This document shows positions 18,849 to 27,174 of a DNA stretch of 64,000 bases, in pieces. The stretch is taken from positions 298,734 to 362,733 of the forward strand of contig JAKVCX010000001.1 in NCBI GenBank assembly GCA_022448525.1, in the 5' to 3' direction. Position 1 is the stretch's first letter; every line of letters begins with the position of its first letter. This DNA comes from Tenacibaculum sp. (GTDB lineage: Bacteria > Bacteroidota > Bacteroidia > Flavobacteriales > Flavobacteriaceae). Below the pieces are notes generated by a model, which saw only the letters and a program-made list of their open reading frames with translations, did no database searches and was not told the DNA's origin. The translations under genes were made by a program, and so were the position numbers.

Positions 18849-18981
18849 TAACCTTATCCTAATTTTATACTAACTTTTTTCTATTACATTTACAACTAAC
18901 CCCGAACTATGACACAGAGAGCAAATTTTCTTTGACTAAATTGAAAATTGCCACACTCTGATAACTTAGATAAAATATACC

Positions 18982-20184
18982 GTGATTACCAACAATATAG
19001 AAGCATTAGAACAAGCTTTAGAACGTGAAAAAAAAGCACGAATTGAAGCTGAAAAAACTCTAGAAGAGAAAAACTTAGAACTTCAAGAAGCTAACCAGAA
19101 CATCATTAAAGTAATCAACGAAAAAGATATTCAACTCAAAAGTTTATTTAAGACAATTGTCGATCCATATATTCTAATGGACTTATATGGTAATGTTGTT
19201 AAAATGAACGATGCTGCTGCGGATTTTTTCGGTTATAATATCGAGGAGCAAGTATTCAATGTAACCTCTACTCTTTACCCTGAAGATGTAGAATATGCAA
19301 TGAAATGCTATTATGAATTACTTGATAAAGGAATTTACGAAAACTTTAAAGCTCGTGTTTACAACAAAAATAAAGAAGTTCGATGGATTGAAATAAATTC
19401 AAGTATTGTTTATGACGAAAACGGAGAAGCAACTTTTGCTCAGGGAATTGTAAGAGATATTACGGAAAGACTAAACGATCAAAAGGAAAGAGAACAGCTT
19501 TTGAAAAATTTAAAAAAAAGCAATCAAGAATTAAATGACTTTGCTCACGTCGTTTCCCACGATTTAAAAGCTCCTTTAAGAAGTTTAAACGCTTTGGTTA
19601 GTTGGCTAAAAGAAGATTGCTTAGAACTTACAAACGATGAAGAAATCAAAGGTAATTTTGATTTACTTTTAAAGAAAATTGATAAGATGGATCATCTTAT
19701 CAATGGAATTCTGAAATACGCAAGTATCGATAAAATTGAACACCCTAGAAAAGATATCGATTTACATGAAATTGTAGAGTCAATCATAGAAACTATTCAT
19801 GTTCCAAAACATGTAAACGTAATTATTCCTGAGAGACTTCCTATCGCAGAAGGAGACAAATTTAGACTTCATCAATTATTTCAAAACTTAATTAGCAATG
19901 CAGTAAAGTATGCTAAAGATGTTGATGGAGAAGTTAGCATTACATATGAAACCAAACAAGATCATTGGGAATTTCAAATCAGTGATAACGGAAAAGGGAT
20001 TCCTGAAAAATATCATAAAAAAGTATTTGGAATCTTTGAAACACTTGACGACCATCAGAACTCAACAGGAATTGGACTTTCAATAGTTAAAAAAATAGTT
20101 GATTTATTTGAAGGAACTATTTGGGTTACTTCAATTGAAGGTGAAGGAGCAACATTCCATTTTACCTTACCTATTCCACAATAA
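18982..20184 (+). CDS. PAS-domain sensor histidine kinase
   Basis: 400 residues from the GTG at 18982; an in-frame stop lies only 13 bp upstream and no ATG is available near it. N-terminal coiled coil (about 5-50), PAS domain (about 52-165, ending in the PAC-like GIVRDITERLN), HisKA dimerisation domain with H193 in VSHDLKAPLRS, then the ATP-binding domain with the N box (LFQNLISNAVKYA), G1 (ISDNGKGIPEKY) and G2 (GIGLSIVKKIV). No membrane segment, so it is a cytoplasmic sensor. Likely partner: the receiver just upstream. A stem-loop separates the two genes. Confidence 0.93.
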   Translation: MITNNIEALEQALEREKKARIEAEKTLEEKNLELQEANQNIIKVINEKDIQLKSLFKTIVDPYILMDLYGNVVKMNDAAADFFGYNIEEQVFNVTSTLYPEDVEYAMKCYYELLDKGIYENFKARVYNKNKEVRWIEINSSIVYDENGEATFAQGIVRDITERLNDQKEREQLLKNLKKSNQELNDFAHVVSHDLKAPLRSLNALVSWLKEDCLELTNDEEIKGNFDLLLKKIDKMDHLINGILKYASIDKIEHPRKDIDLHEIVESIIETIHVPKHVNVIIPERLPIAEGDKFRLHQLFQNLISNAVKYAKDVDGEVSITYETKQDHWEFQISDNGKGIPEKYHKKVFGIFETLDDHQNSTGIGLSIVKKIVDLFEGTIWVTSIEGEGATFHFTLPIPQ

Positions 20185-20375
20185 AGTTAGATTTAATTTA
20201 CACAAAAAACCAAAGCACCTTTTGTAAAAAAACAATGTGTATTCAACCTTGATGCTTTATTGTAATGTTTAAAGGATTTAGAAGTATTTCTTAAACGAAA
20301 AAACGCCCAACCCACATCATCTGCCTGCCAAACGTCTTTTATCTATCCCCTAATTAAAATTGTTTTCTTGAAAAG

Positions 20376-20458
20376 TGGGGAGAGCAGGATTCGAACCTGC
20401 GAAGTCGAAAGACAACGGAGTTACAGTCCGTCCCATTTGGCCGCTCTGGAATCTCCCC
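20376..20458 (-). tRNA. tRNA-Tyr(GUA)
   Basis: 83 bases with discriminator A. Acceptor GGGGAGA pairs with TCTCCCC; the anticodon loop CTGTAAC gives GUA. Long variable arm as expected for tyrosine, and T-loop GGTTCGAATCC. It lies downstream of tRNA-Lys on the same strand. Confidence 0.97.
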
Positions 20459-20471
20459 AATATTTTCAAAG

Positions 20472-20497
20472 AAAAAGCCTCTCAAGCGAGAAGCTTT
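20472..20497 (-). terminator. Hairpin/terminator after tRNA-Lys
   Basis: Read on the minus strand: AAAGC-T-TCTC, loop GCTT, GAGA-G-GCTTT, then a T-run. It separates the two tRNA genes and may terminate or serve as a processing hairpin. Confidence 0.6.
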
Positions 20498-20502
20498 GTT
20501 TG

Positions 20503-20575
20503 TGACCGGGCTGGGGCTCGAACCCAGGACCCTCTCCTTAAAAGGGAGATGCTCTACCAACTGAGCTACCCGGTC
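20503..20575 (-). tRNA. tRNA-Lys(UUU)
   Basis: 73 bases with discriminator A. Acceptor GACCGGG pairs with CCCGGTC; the anticodon loop CTTTTAA gives UUU. D-loop AGCTCAGTTGGTAGAGC and T-loop GGTTCGAGCC are canonical. Confidence 0.97.
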
Positions 20576-20691
20576 TTGTTTTGCGAGTGCAAATATAGAA
20601 AGTTTACACAGTTCAACCAAATAAAATTTCAATAATTTTCAAATTATTTTCACTTTTAAAATTATAGATTTGATAATCAGCGAAATAAATT

Positions 20692-21453
20692 TTACTCTTT
20701 TAAATACGCTTCTCTTACTTTTTTGAACAAATTAGAAGAATATACGAAATCAACAACTGCTTTATTATCGGTTTTGAATATTTCTTTACTACTTCCCTCC
20801 CATGCTTTCACTCCATTTTTCAAGAAAACAATCTTATCTCCTATCTCCATCACAGAATTCATATCATGTGTATTTATAACAGTTGTTATCTTATATTCCT
20901 CTGTAATCTCTTTAATAAGATTATCTATTAGTATGGACGTGCTTGGATCTAGACCAGAATTTGGCTCATCACAAAAAAGATACTTCGGATTCATAACTAT
21001 AGCTCTCGCAATTGCAACTCTTTTCTGCATTCCCCCTGATAATTCCGCAGGAAGTTTTTTATTGGAGTTTTCAAGATTTACTCTTTTCAACACAAAATTA
21101 GCTCTGTCAAGCATTTCGTCTTTTGTTTGTTTGGTAAACATCTTTAATGGAAACGTAACATTTTCTTCTACATTTAAAGAATCAAATAAAGCGCTTCCTT
21201 GAAATACCATTCCTAACTCTTGTCGGAAATCACGCTTCTCGTCAATAGACATTTCGGTATTTATCTTCCCATTATATACAATGGTGCCTTTCTCAGGCTC
21301 GTGTAACCCCAATAAACTCTTTAAAAAAACAGTTTTTCCCGCTCCACTTTGCCCGATAATTAAACTTGTTTTTCCTTCCTCAAATGATGTAGAAATCCCC
21401 TTTAAAACATGAGCTTCTCCAAAACTTTTATGTATATCATTTACCTGAATCAT
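20692..21453 (-). CDS. mlaF: ABC transporter ATP-binding protein, MlaF-like
   Basis: 253 residues. Walker A GQSGAGKT, the signature LSGGMQKR, and Walker B YLFCDEPNSGLDP with the 'NSGLDP' form typical of the Mla/phospholipid-trafficking ATPases. It powers retrograde or anterograde lipid movement between membranes with the MlaE permease encoded immediately upstream (1 bp apart). The MlaD-type substrate-binding subunit is not in the window. Symbol by family resemblance. Confidence 0.9.
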   Translation of the reverse strand: MIQVNDIHKSFGEAHVLKGISTSFEEGKTSLIIGQSGAGKTVFLKSLLGLHEPEKGTIVYNGKINTEMSIDEKRDFRQELGMVFQGSALFDSLNVEENVTFPLKMFTKQTKDEMLDRANFVLKRVNLENSNKKLPAELSGGMQKRVAIARAIVMNPKYLFCDEPNSGLDPSTSILIDNLIKEITEEYKITTVINTHDMNSVMEIGDKIVFLKNGVKAWEGSSKEIFKTDNKAVVDFVYSSNLFKKVREAYLKE

Positions 21454-21454
21454 A

Positions 21455-22195
21455 CTACGTTAATAACATTTGAGTTAAGAAATAATTTGCGATTACAATA
21501 ACGACAATAGTCCAAACAACGGATTGTGTGCTGGCTTTACCAACACCTAACGAACCTCCTTTAACATAGTATCCATGATAAGAAGGTACGGTGGCAATTA
21601 TAAATGCAAAAACGACAGTTTTTACAAGCGCATAAAATATCAAGTAAGCATCAAAATCATACTGAATTCCGTAAATATAATCTGCCTCGAAAAACATTCC
21701 TGTTGCAATACCAGCAACCCAACCACCGAAAATACCTAAAAACATTCCTAAAATAATTAAGAATGGGTAAAATAAAACTGTTGCTATTATTTTTGGAAGT
21801 ACTAAATAATTCAAAGAATTTACACCCATAATTTCTAAAGCATCAATTTGTTCAGTAACACGCATACTTCCAATACTAGAAGTTATATATGAACCTACTT
21901 TTCCTGCTAAAATAATTGAACAGAAAGTTGGTGCAAACTCTAATATAATAGATCGTTTAGTGGCAAAACCAATTAACATTTTTGGAATTAATGGATCACT
22001 GATATTTAGAGCGGTTTGCAATGCTATAACTCCACCAATGAAAAATGAGATGAAAGCTATTATTCCAATAGATTTTAAACCTAATTGTTCTATCTCACGA
22101 AATAGTGCTTCCCAAAAAACTCGAAACTTTTGTGGTGTTTTAAAAACCTGACCAAGCATCATAAAGTATTTTCCAACATGCTCGATATAATTCAT
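21455..22195 (-). CDS. mlaE: MlaE-family ABC permease
   Basis: 246 residues with about five or six membrane helices. MlaE family blocks visible: FISFFIGGVIALQTALNI, then EFAPTFCSIILAGKVGSYIT and MRVTEQIDALEIMGVNSLNY. Inner-membrane subunit of a lipid-trafficking ABC system, translated together with the MlaF-like ATPase downstream. A TACTTTAG promoter-like box lies about 20 bp before the start. The gene is divergent from the phosphatase gene. Confidence 0.93.
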   Translation of the reverse strand: MNYIEHVGKYFMMLGQVFKTPQKFRVFWEALFREIEQLGLKSIGIIAFISFFIGGVIALQTALNISDPLIPKMLIGFATKRSIILEFAPTFCSIILAGKVGSYITSSIGSMRVTEQIDALEIMGVNSLNYLVLPKIIATVLFYPFLIILGMFLGIFGGWVAGIATGMFFEADYIYGIQYDFDAYLIFYALVKTVVFAFIIATVPSYHGYYVKGGSLGVGKASTQSVVWTIVVIVIANYFLTQMLLT

Positions 22196-22338
22196 CTGCT
22201 TTCTTTTTGTTCTGCTAAAGTACTAAAAGAATATTTACTTCCTATCATAGACTTTTAAGATTAAAATATCATTAACATCCCATAATTTAACTTTTGATTA
22301 TAAGGTTTTACTTAATTTTGAATTCTCAATATTTATTT

Positions 22339-23991
22339 ATGAAAATTCAAAGTAAACTTTTACTGTTATTTTTTACAGCCTCACTTTTTAGCTGTATTTC
22401 TAAGCAAGAAAAATCTAAGACCAAAACAGCTACTCCCAAATTAGTTATTGGTATTGTTGTTGATCAAATGCGTTATGATTATTTACACCGATTTGACTCT
22501 AAATATGGAGAAGGCGGTTTCAAGAGATTATTAAATCAAGGGTTCTCTTTAGAAAATGCACATTACAATTATATTCCAACTTATACCGCTGTTGGACACA
22601 CTTCTATTTTTACAGGAACAACTCCTGATAATCATGGTATTATAGGTAATCACTGGTACGATAAATTTTTAAAAAAATCGATTTATTGTGTTGACGACGA
22701 TAGATATACTACCGTTGGAAATAATGGTAAAGGAGGAAAAAAGTCTCCATATAGAATGTTTACAACTACGATTACGGATCAGTTGAAACTTGCTCAAAAC
22801 ATGCAAGGAAAAACAATAGGAATTGGTATTAAAGATCGTTCAGCTATTTTACCAGCTGGTCATACAGCCGATGCTGCTTATTGGTTTGATGGAGGAAGTA
22901 TAGGACATTGGATTAGCTCTTCGTTTTATATGAATAATTTACCAAATTGGGTTAATGAGTTTAATTCATCAGGAAAAGCCGATGAATATTTGAGTAAACC
23001 ATGGAATACTCTATATGATATTTCAACTTACACAGAAAGTATTGCTGATGACAACAATTTTGAAGAGACTTTTAAAGGGGAAGAAAAACCTGTTTTCCCT
23101 CACGACATTCCTAATTTGAGAGGCAAAAACAACAATTATAGTATTATAAAAGCTATTCCAGCAGGAAATTCTATAACTACAGATTTTGCCATTGCTGCTA
23201 TTGAAGGAGAAAAATTAGGTCAAAATAATTATACTGACTTTTTAACCTTAAGTTTCTCTTCTACTGACTATGTTGGACATCAATTTGGAGTAGATTCTAA
23301 AGAAGTTGAAGACACCTATTTAAGGTTGGATAAAGACTTAGAACGTTTGTTTTCTTTTTTAGACACAAATGTTGGAAAAAATAATTATACTATTTTCTTA
23401 ACAGCTGATCATGCTGCTGTGCAGGTTCCGGCATATTTAAATTCTGTAAAGATTCCTGCAAATTATTTGGCAGGAAAAAAACTAACAGATTTTATCAAAA
23501 CAAAGACAAAAGAACGATTTAAGAAAGATAATTTAGTTGAAAATGTTTCCAACTTTCAAGTATTTTTAAATAAAGAAGAAATCAAAAGAGCTAGACTGTC
23601 TGTAAATGAAGTTTCAAATTATATCGTAGAAGAAGTAATTAATTTCGATGGAATTTATAAAGCTGTAACAGCGAAAGCCATGCAAGAAAATTATTTTGAA
23701 TATGGAATTATGAGTTCTTTACAAAAAGGATATAACCAAAAACTCTCTGGAGATGTTTTATTAATTCCAAATCCTTCAACTATTATTTATCCTAAAAAAG
23801 GATCAACACATGGATCTGGATATTCATATGACACACACATTCCTATGATTTTTTATGGTAATGGAATTCAATCTGGTAATTCTGCTAAGAAATATGAAAT
23901 CATTGATATTGCTCCTACAATGGCAACAATGTTAAATATTGAATTCCCTAATGGTTCAACAGGAAAGGTTATAGAAGAAGCTCTAAAATAA
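22339..23991 (+). CDS. PafA-like alkaline phosphatase lipoprotein
   Basis: 550 residues from the ATG at 22339; an upstream ATG adds 15 residues before the signal sequence. Lipoprotein signal with lipobox LFSC (MKIQSKLLLLFFTASLFSC). Alkaline-phosphatase fold: metal site residues in IVVDQMRYDY, the nucleophile region TAVGHTSIFTGT with a Thr likely as acceptor (PafA-type), SSTDYVGHQFG, TADHAA, and a final metal His in STHGSGYSYDTHIPM. It hydrolyses phosphate monoesters in the periplasm or on the cell surface. Confidence 0.9.
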   Translation: MKIQSKLLLLFFTASLFSCISKQEKSKTKTATPKLVIGIVVDQMRYDYLHRFDSKYGEGGFKRLLNQGFSLENAHYNYIPTYTAVGHTSIFTGTTPDNHGIIGNHWYDKFLKKSIYCVDDDRYTTVGNNGKGGKKSPYRMFTTTITDQLKLAQNMQGKTIGIGIKDRSAILPAGHTADAAYWFDGGSIGHWISSSFYMNNLPNWVNEFNSSGKADEYLSKPWNTLYDISTYTESIADDNNFEETFKGEEKPVFPHDIPNLRGKNNNYSIIKAIPAGNSITTDFAIAAIEGEKLGQNNYTDFLTLSFSSTDYVGHQFGVDSKEVEDTYLRLDKDLERLFSFLDTNVGKNNYTIFLTADHAAVQVPAYLNSVKIPANYLAGKKLTDFIKTKTKERFKKDNLVENVSNFQVFLNKEEIKRARLSVNEVSNYIVEEVINFDGIYKAVTAKAMQENYFEYGIMSSLQKGYNQKLSGDVLLIPNPSTIIYPKKGSTHGSGYSYDTHIPMIFYGNGIQSGNSAKKYEIIDIAPTMATMLNIEFPNGSTGKVIEEALK

Positions 23992-24011
23992 ATGAACTCC
24001 TAAATACATAT

Positions 24012-24042
24012 AAAAAAGGAGCGCTTAATGCGCTCTTTTTTT
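24012..24042. terminator. Bidirectional terminator
   Basis: AAAAAAGGAGCGC, loop TTAAT, GCGCTCTTTTTTT, between the convergent phosphatase and small-protein genes. Confidence 0.9.
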
Positions 24043-24062
24043 ATATTCAATATGATAGATTT

Positions 24063-24383
24063 TTATTTCTTATCGTCACAAACATCTTCCTTATAACATT
24101 TACCAGGCTTCTGGTTCCTTCTATTTCTGAAACGCAAGCGTTTTCTATTTTTTAATACTTTACCAATCGTATTTTTCTTCATCACTCGTTCGATATGCTT
24201 CTTCTGTGAAGGCATTTTCTTTTTCTCAACTTTAGTTTTGGGTAAAACTTTTATTGTGTTTAAATCATTCGAGTTATCTTCTAAATACTCTACATTATTT
24301 TGCTTAACAATGCTTTGTGCTGCCACGGTTGTTACATTATAACCTAAAAACAGAAATAAAAATAATATTTGGATAGATTTCAT
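24063..24383 (-). CDS. Small secreted basic protein A (RLRFR family)
   Basis: 106 residues from the ATG at 24383, which begins the signal peptide MKSIQILFLFLFLGYNVTTVAAQ; an upstream in-frame ATG adds 15 residues. After a short acidic segment (YLEDNSNDLN) the chain becomes strongly basic. It ends in KRLRFRNRR, then two cysteines (KCYK ... VC). It shares the KRLRFR core and the spacing to KC(Y/F)K with protein B downstream of it in coordinate order. No known domain. Possibly a surface or extracellular cationic protein; function unknown. Confidence 0.7.
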   Translation of the reverse strand: MKSIQILFLFLFLGYNVTTVAAQSIVKQNNVEYLEDNSNDLNTIKVLPKTKVEKKKMPSQKKHIERVMKKNTIGKVLKNRKRLRFRNRRNQKPGKCYKEDVCDDKK

Positions 24384-24511
24384 GACTTTCAATTTTAATG
24401 GATTCTTACTAATTGTAAACTGCAGCATACATAACTTAAGTCATGAGTTTTTCAAAAACATTACAAAAAAAAGTATAAAAAAAAGTTAAACGGGAAAATG
24501 AAGGCATAAAA

Positions 24512-24534
24512 AAAGACTGTTTAAAACAGTCTTT
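24512..24534 (-). terminator. Terminator of small protein B
   Basis: Stem AAAGACTGTT / AACAGTCTTT touching the stop codon of protein B, with A/T tracts on both sides. Confidence 0.82.
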
Positions 24535-24895
24535 ATTTTTTATTTTTCTTTTTAGAATCACATGGTTTCTTTGCGGTTTTGAAACACTTTTTTGATTCCA
24601 AAGTTCTTTTACTTCTAAACCTTAATCGTTTCTTTTGTTTCATCAGCTTTTCAACTTTCTTAACTGATGCGATTTTTTCTGTTGCAGCTTTCTTTTTAGA
24701 TTTACTCTTTGAAGATCCTGAAATCATTACTGTGTTAGAAGGGGCTGAAATACTATTCATGTCATCTAACTCGATTTCATCGTCTTTGTATTCTGTTTTA
24801 TTTCCTTTTTTTGCTACTACTTTTTGAGCAACAACTCCTTGGATACAAAAGAATAAAATTAAAAAGGATGCTATAAATTTAATTTTAGCATTCAT
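24533..24895 (-). CDS. Small secreted basic protein B (RLRFR family)
   Basis: 120 residues. Signal peptide MNAKIKFIASFLILFFCIQG... with cleavage near VVAQ-K. An acidic stretch (DDEIELDD), a Ser/Lys linker, then a basic tail KKRLRFRSKR followed by KKCFKTAKKPC. The KRLRFR core, the KC(Y/F)K motif and two cysteines match protein A. Upstream lie a plausible promoter and two LytTR-like direct repeats. No known domain; function unknown. Confidence 0.72.
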   Translation of the reverse strand: MNAKIKFIASFLILFFCIQGVVAQKVVAKKGNKTEYKDDEIELDDMNSISAPSNTVMISGSSKSKSKKKAATEKIASVKKVEKLMKQKKRLRFRSKRTLESKKCFKTAKKPCDSKKKNKK

Positions 24896-24922
24896 TGTTC
24901 GGGGATTTTTTCAATTGTCTAT

Positions 24923-24953
24923 CTAAAATAAGAATTTTTTCCGTTAATTCCAA
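24923..24953 (-). promoter_or_regulatory. Candidate promoter of small protein B
   Basis: -7-like TATTTTAG (24923-24930) and -33-like TTG (24951-24953) with a 20-bp spacer. The LytTR-like repeats begin 8 bp upstream of the -33 element. Confidence 0.45.
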
Positions 24954-24960
24954 TCGAACT

Positions 24961-24992
24961 TCGTTGAACGGCAAACTAATGTCGACGAACGG
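24961..24992 (-). promoter_or_regulatory. LytTR-type direct repeat (candidate operator)
   Basis: On the minus strand CCGTTCGTCGA (24982-24992) and CCGTTCAACGA (24961-24971) start 21 bp apart, two helical turns. This fits the direct-repeat geometry of LytTR activators (9-bp repeats about 12-13 bp apart, core GTT). Position next to -33 suits an activator. Confidence 0.5.
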
Positions 24993-25029
24993 AATCTCTT
25001 TACCTATATACAAAATCGCCATTTTTTGA

Positions 25030-25362
25030 TTATTTTATTGCTACTTTATGTGTCTTTCTCCTTCTTTTTCTCAATCTCAAAACTTTATCTTTTGAATTAT
25101 TATTGACATAATTTCTTTGAGCTTTCTGTAAAACTGATTTGTTTTCTTTGACAACAACAGATGAAACAACTTTTTTATTATTAGCAAGCTTTTTAATCTT
25201 AACTGTCATTACATAAGGTACTGCTTGTAAAGAATCTGACTCTGTATTAATAGCTTGAGTACTTTTCTGTTCTTTTTTTGGTAAAACTTTCTGTGCGACT
25301 ACGTTAACACATACGAAACTCATAATGACTAACAAAATGATTTTTTGAATTTTAGATTTCAT
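25030..25362 (-). CDS. Small secreted basic protein C (RLRFR-like)
   Basis: About 110 residues from the ATG at 25362 (another ATG three codons earlier at 25371). Signal peptide MKSKIQKIILLVIMSFVCVN, cleaved near VVAQ-K. The mature part is Lys/Val-rich and ends KVLRLRKRRRKTHK, a variant of the KRLRFR core. Unlike A and B it has no cysteine after the core. Third member of a tandem family; preceded by LytTR-like repeats. Function unknown. Confidence 0.65.
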   Translation of the reverse strand: MKSKIQKIILLVIMSFVCVNVVAQKVLPKKEQKSTQAINTESDSLQAVPYVMTVKIKKLANNKKVVSSVVVKENKSVLQKAQRNYVNNNSKDKVLRLRKRRRKTHKVAIK

Positions 25363-25415
25363 AATACTCACTTTTGATTGATTACGATGTAAAATTATTC
25401 AGAATATTAATCGTA

Positions 25416-25423
25416 CAAACCTA
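25416..25423 (-). promoter_or_regulatory. -7 element of small protein C
   Basis: TAGGTTTG matches TAnnTTTG. A TTTG at 25439-25442 is a possible -33 but only 15 bp away, shorter than usual, as could be the case for an activator-dependent promoter. Confidence 0.45.
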
Positions 25424-25448
25424 AAATTCTATGAGCTACAAACTTGCT

Positions 25449-25503
25449 TCGGTCAACGGATAAACTTTCCATTCATCGAACAAAAGTCAAGTTCGATAAA
25501 CGG
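25449..25503 (-). promoter_or_regulatory. LytTR-like repeats upstream of small protein C
   Basis: Plus-strand forms TCGGTCAACGG (25449-25459) and TCGATAAACGG (25493-25503) start 44 bp apart (2 x 22). Between them is TCATCGAAC (25473-25481). An inverted repeat ATCGAAC...GTTCGAT (25475-25481 and 25491-25497) overlaps the set. The nearest copy sits 7 bp from the possible -33, as for protein B. Confidence 0.42.
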
Positions 25504-25510
25504 TTAAATG

Positions 25511-25536
25511 AAAAAAGCTCACAATATTGTGAGCTT
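25511..25536 (-). terminator. Terminator of the 25578-26201 gene
   Basis: Perfect palindrome AAGCTCACAAT/ATTGTGAGCTT followed on the minus strand by a T-run. Confidence 0.88.
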
Positions 25537-25577
25537 CTTTATTAATTACTTATATATCAAATTTTAAACTATACTAA

Positions 25578-26201
25578 TTACACAGATAGGCTTAATTCTG
25601 TAAAGAATGAATTGACCAGTTTATCTTCTTTAACTGAATTAAACTTGTCCAAAACCTGTTTTTCTAATTTAGAAATAATCAAATCCGGTTCAGCTCCACT
25701 TTGTTGTATTCTGTAGGTTAAACAACTTATAAAAAAGCTAAATAAAGTTTCATTTTCATCATCTCTTTTTAGATAACCGAACATTAACTCTGGATAAGTT
25801 GAAATTAAATGATAAACCGATTGACTAAAAAAAAACTCAGTTTCTACTTGACTTTTTTTATGTTCATCTGTATAAATTTTGCGATCTAAAAAAGCAAACA
25901 TCTTAATTATTTCAACAGATAAGGACGCATAATCATCATTAAAATAATTCAAATACTCCATCGCTGATTTAAAGACATCAGATTTAAAAATTAAGGTACT
26001 ATTGTTTAAATAAAGATCTTTTAATTCCTTTGGAACTTTTGGATTCTTAAGGTATTCTTCTTTTTCCACTCTAGTTAACTCGAACCACGCTTTAATATTA
26101 ACTTCTTTTGTACTTCTTTTAAATAGGTTTACAAAAGGTCTCAAAATAGCCGCAAACAATAAGTACAATAAATCGTAAAGTATTATGAATATAATTTTCA
26201 C
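25578..26201 (-). CDS. Hypothetical protein with N-terminal membrane anchor
   Basis: 207 residues. Residues 1-27 are one hydrophobic segment (MKIIFIILYDLLYLLFAAIL), followed by a mostly helical, charged soluble part with no motif I recognise (for example LTRVEKEEYLKNPKVPKELK and VEIIKMFAFLDRK). It lies 21 bp downstream of ctlX and may be co-transcribed with it. Function unknown. Confidence 0.7.
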   Translation of the reverse strand: MKIIFIILYDLLYLLFAAILRPFVNLFKRSTKEVNIKAWFELTRVEKEEYLKNPKVPKELKDLYLNNSTLIFKSDVFKSAMEYLNYFNDDYASLSVEIIKMFAFLDRKIYTDEHKKSQVETEFFFSQSVYHLISTYPELMFGYLKRDDENETLFSFFISCLTYRIQQSGAEPDLIISKLEKQVLDKFNSVKEDKLVNSFFTELSLSV

Positions 26202-26222
26202 AGATAAACTACTTATTAAAAA

Positions 26223-27161
26223 CTAACTTCTGGTAGGAAGAAAAACCTCTGCCATCATGCATCTAGCACTTCCACCTCCGCATCCTTCGATAACATCTAA
26301 AGAACTAGAAATTATTTTACAATGTTTTTCTATTTTATTAATTTGATCTTTAGTTAAGCAATCATAAGCCGCTTGACTCATCACTAAAAAGCGCTCATCA
26401 TTTGCTCCTCTTACTTGTAACATATTACCAGCAAAATTATTCACTTGTGCTTCTGTAATATCAATTACTTCTTTCCCGTCATCTTTTAAATTCTTAACAA
26501 CGTTTTTTCGTTCTTTTTTATCATCTATTGAAGCTAAACAAATAACTGCAAAAGTTTCAGCTAAACACATCATTACATTCGTATGATATATAGCCTTTCG
26601 CTCTCCATTAACCGTTTGGTTCGCAGTAAAAACAACTGGCGTATATTCAAAATCTTCGCAGAACTCAATAAATAAAGCTTCATCTGCTCTTGGAGACAAG
26701 GCACAATATGCTTTTCTATTAACTCTATCTAATAGTAAGCTTCCTGTTCCTTCTAAGAATACATTTTCCTCTTCTCCCGAAGTATAGTCAATAACACCAT
26801 CAATGACAAAACCTTGTTCCTCAAGTGTGTCTAAAATATCTTCTCTTCTTTCTAATCTTCTATTTTCAGCAAACATTGGATATAATCCAACCGTTCCATT
26901 CTCATGGAAAGAAATCCAGTTGTTAGGGAAAATAGAATCTGGAGTATCTGTTTCTGTTGTATCAGAAACCACAATTACATTCACTCCAAAACTTCTTAAT
27001 TTCTGAACATAATTATCAAATTCTTCTTGCGCTTTGGCATTTACAGTTGCTGGTAAAACATTCTCTAAAACCTTTTGATAATAATTGTTTACGGCAGTTT
27101 GTTCATTCATCCTAAAACCGACAGGACGAATCATCAATATCGTGTTCGTTGTTTGTTTCAT
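26223..27161 (-). CDS. ctlX: CtlX-type arginine deiminase-superfamily hydrolase
   Basis: 312 residues. The start MKQTTNTILMIRPVGFRMNE and the end GGGSARCMMAEVFLP identify the CtlX group of the guanidino-group-modifying (pentein) superfamily, with a catalytic Cys near the C-terminus (SARCM), a His (IYHTNVMMCLAE) and acidic residues (SIFPNNWISF region). CtlX is linked to citrulline utilisation; it probably hydrolyses a ureido or guanidino substrate in the cytoplasm. A TACTTTTG -7 box lies only five bases before the ATG. Confidence 0.9.
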   Translation of the reverse strand: MKQTTNTILMIRPVGFRMNEQTAVNNYYQKVLENVLPATVNAKAQEEFDNYVQKLRSFGVNVIVVSDTTETDTPDSIFPNNWISFHENGTVGLYPMFAENRRLERREDILDTLEEQGFVIDGVIDYTSGEEENVFLEGTGSLLLDRVNRKAYCALSPRADEALFIEFCEDFEYTPVVFTANQTVNGERKAIYHTNVMMCLAETFAVICLASIDDKKERKNVVKNLKDDGKEVIDITEAQVNNFAGNMLQVRGANDERFLVMSQAAYDCLTKDQINKIEKHCKIISSSLDVIEGCGGGSARCMMAEVFLPTRS

Positions 27162-27166
27162 ACTGA

Positions 27167-27174
27167 CAAAAGTA
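27167..27174 (-). promoter_or_regulatory. -7 element of ctlX, leaderless-type position
   Basis: TACTTTTG matches TAnnTTTG and ends five bases before the ctlX ATG, so transcription would begin at or near the start codon. No good -33 is visible. Confidence 0.4.

Noticed and set aside
20354..20635. Open frames on both strands over tRNA-Tyr and tRNA-Lys
   Set aside because: Translated tRNA sequence; not coding.
24579..24827. 82-codon plus-strand frame antisense to small protein B
   Set aside because: Mirror of the Lys-rich coding strand; no promoter or start context.
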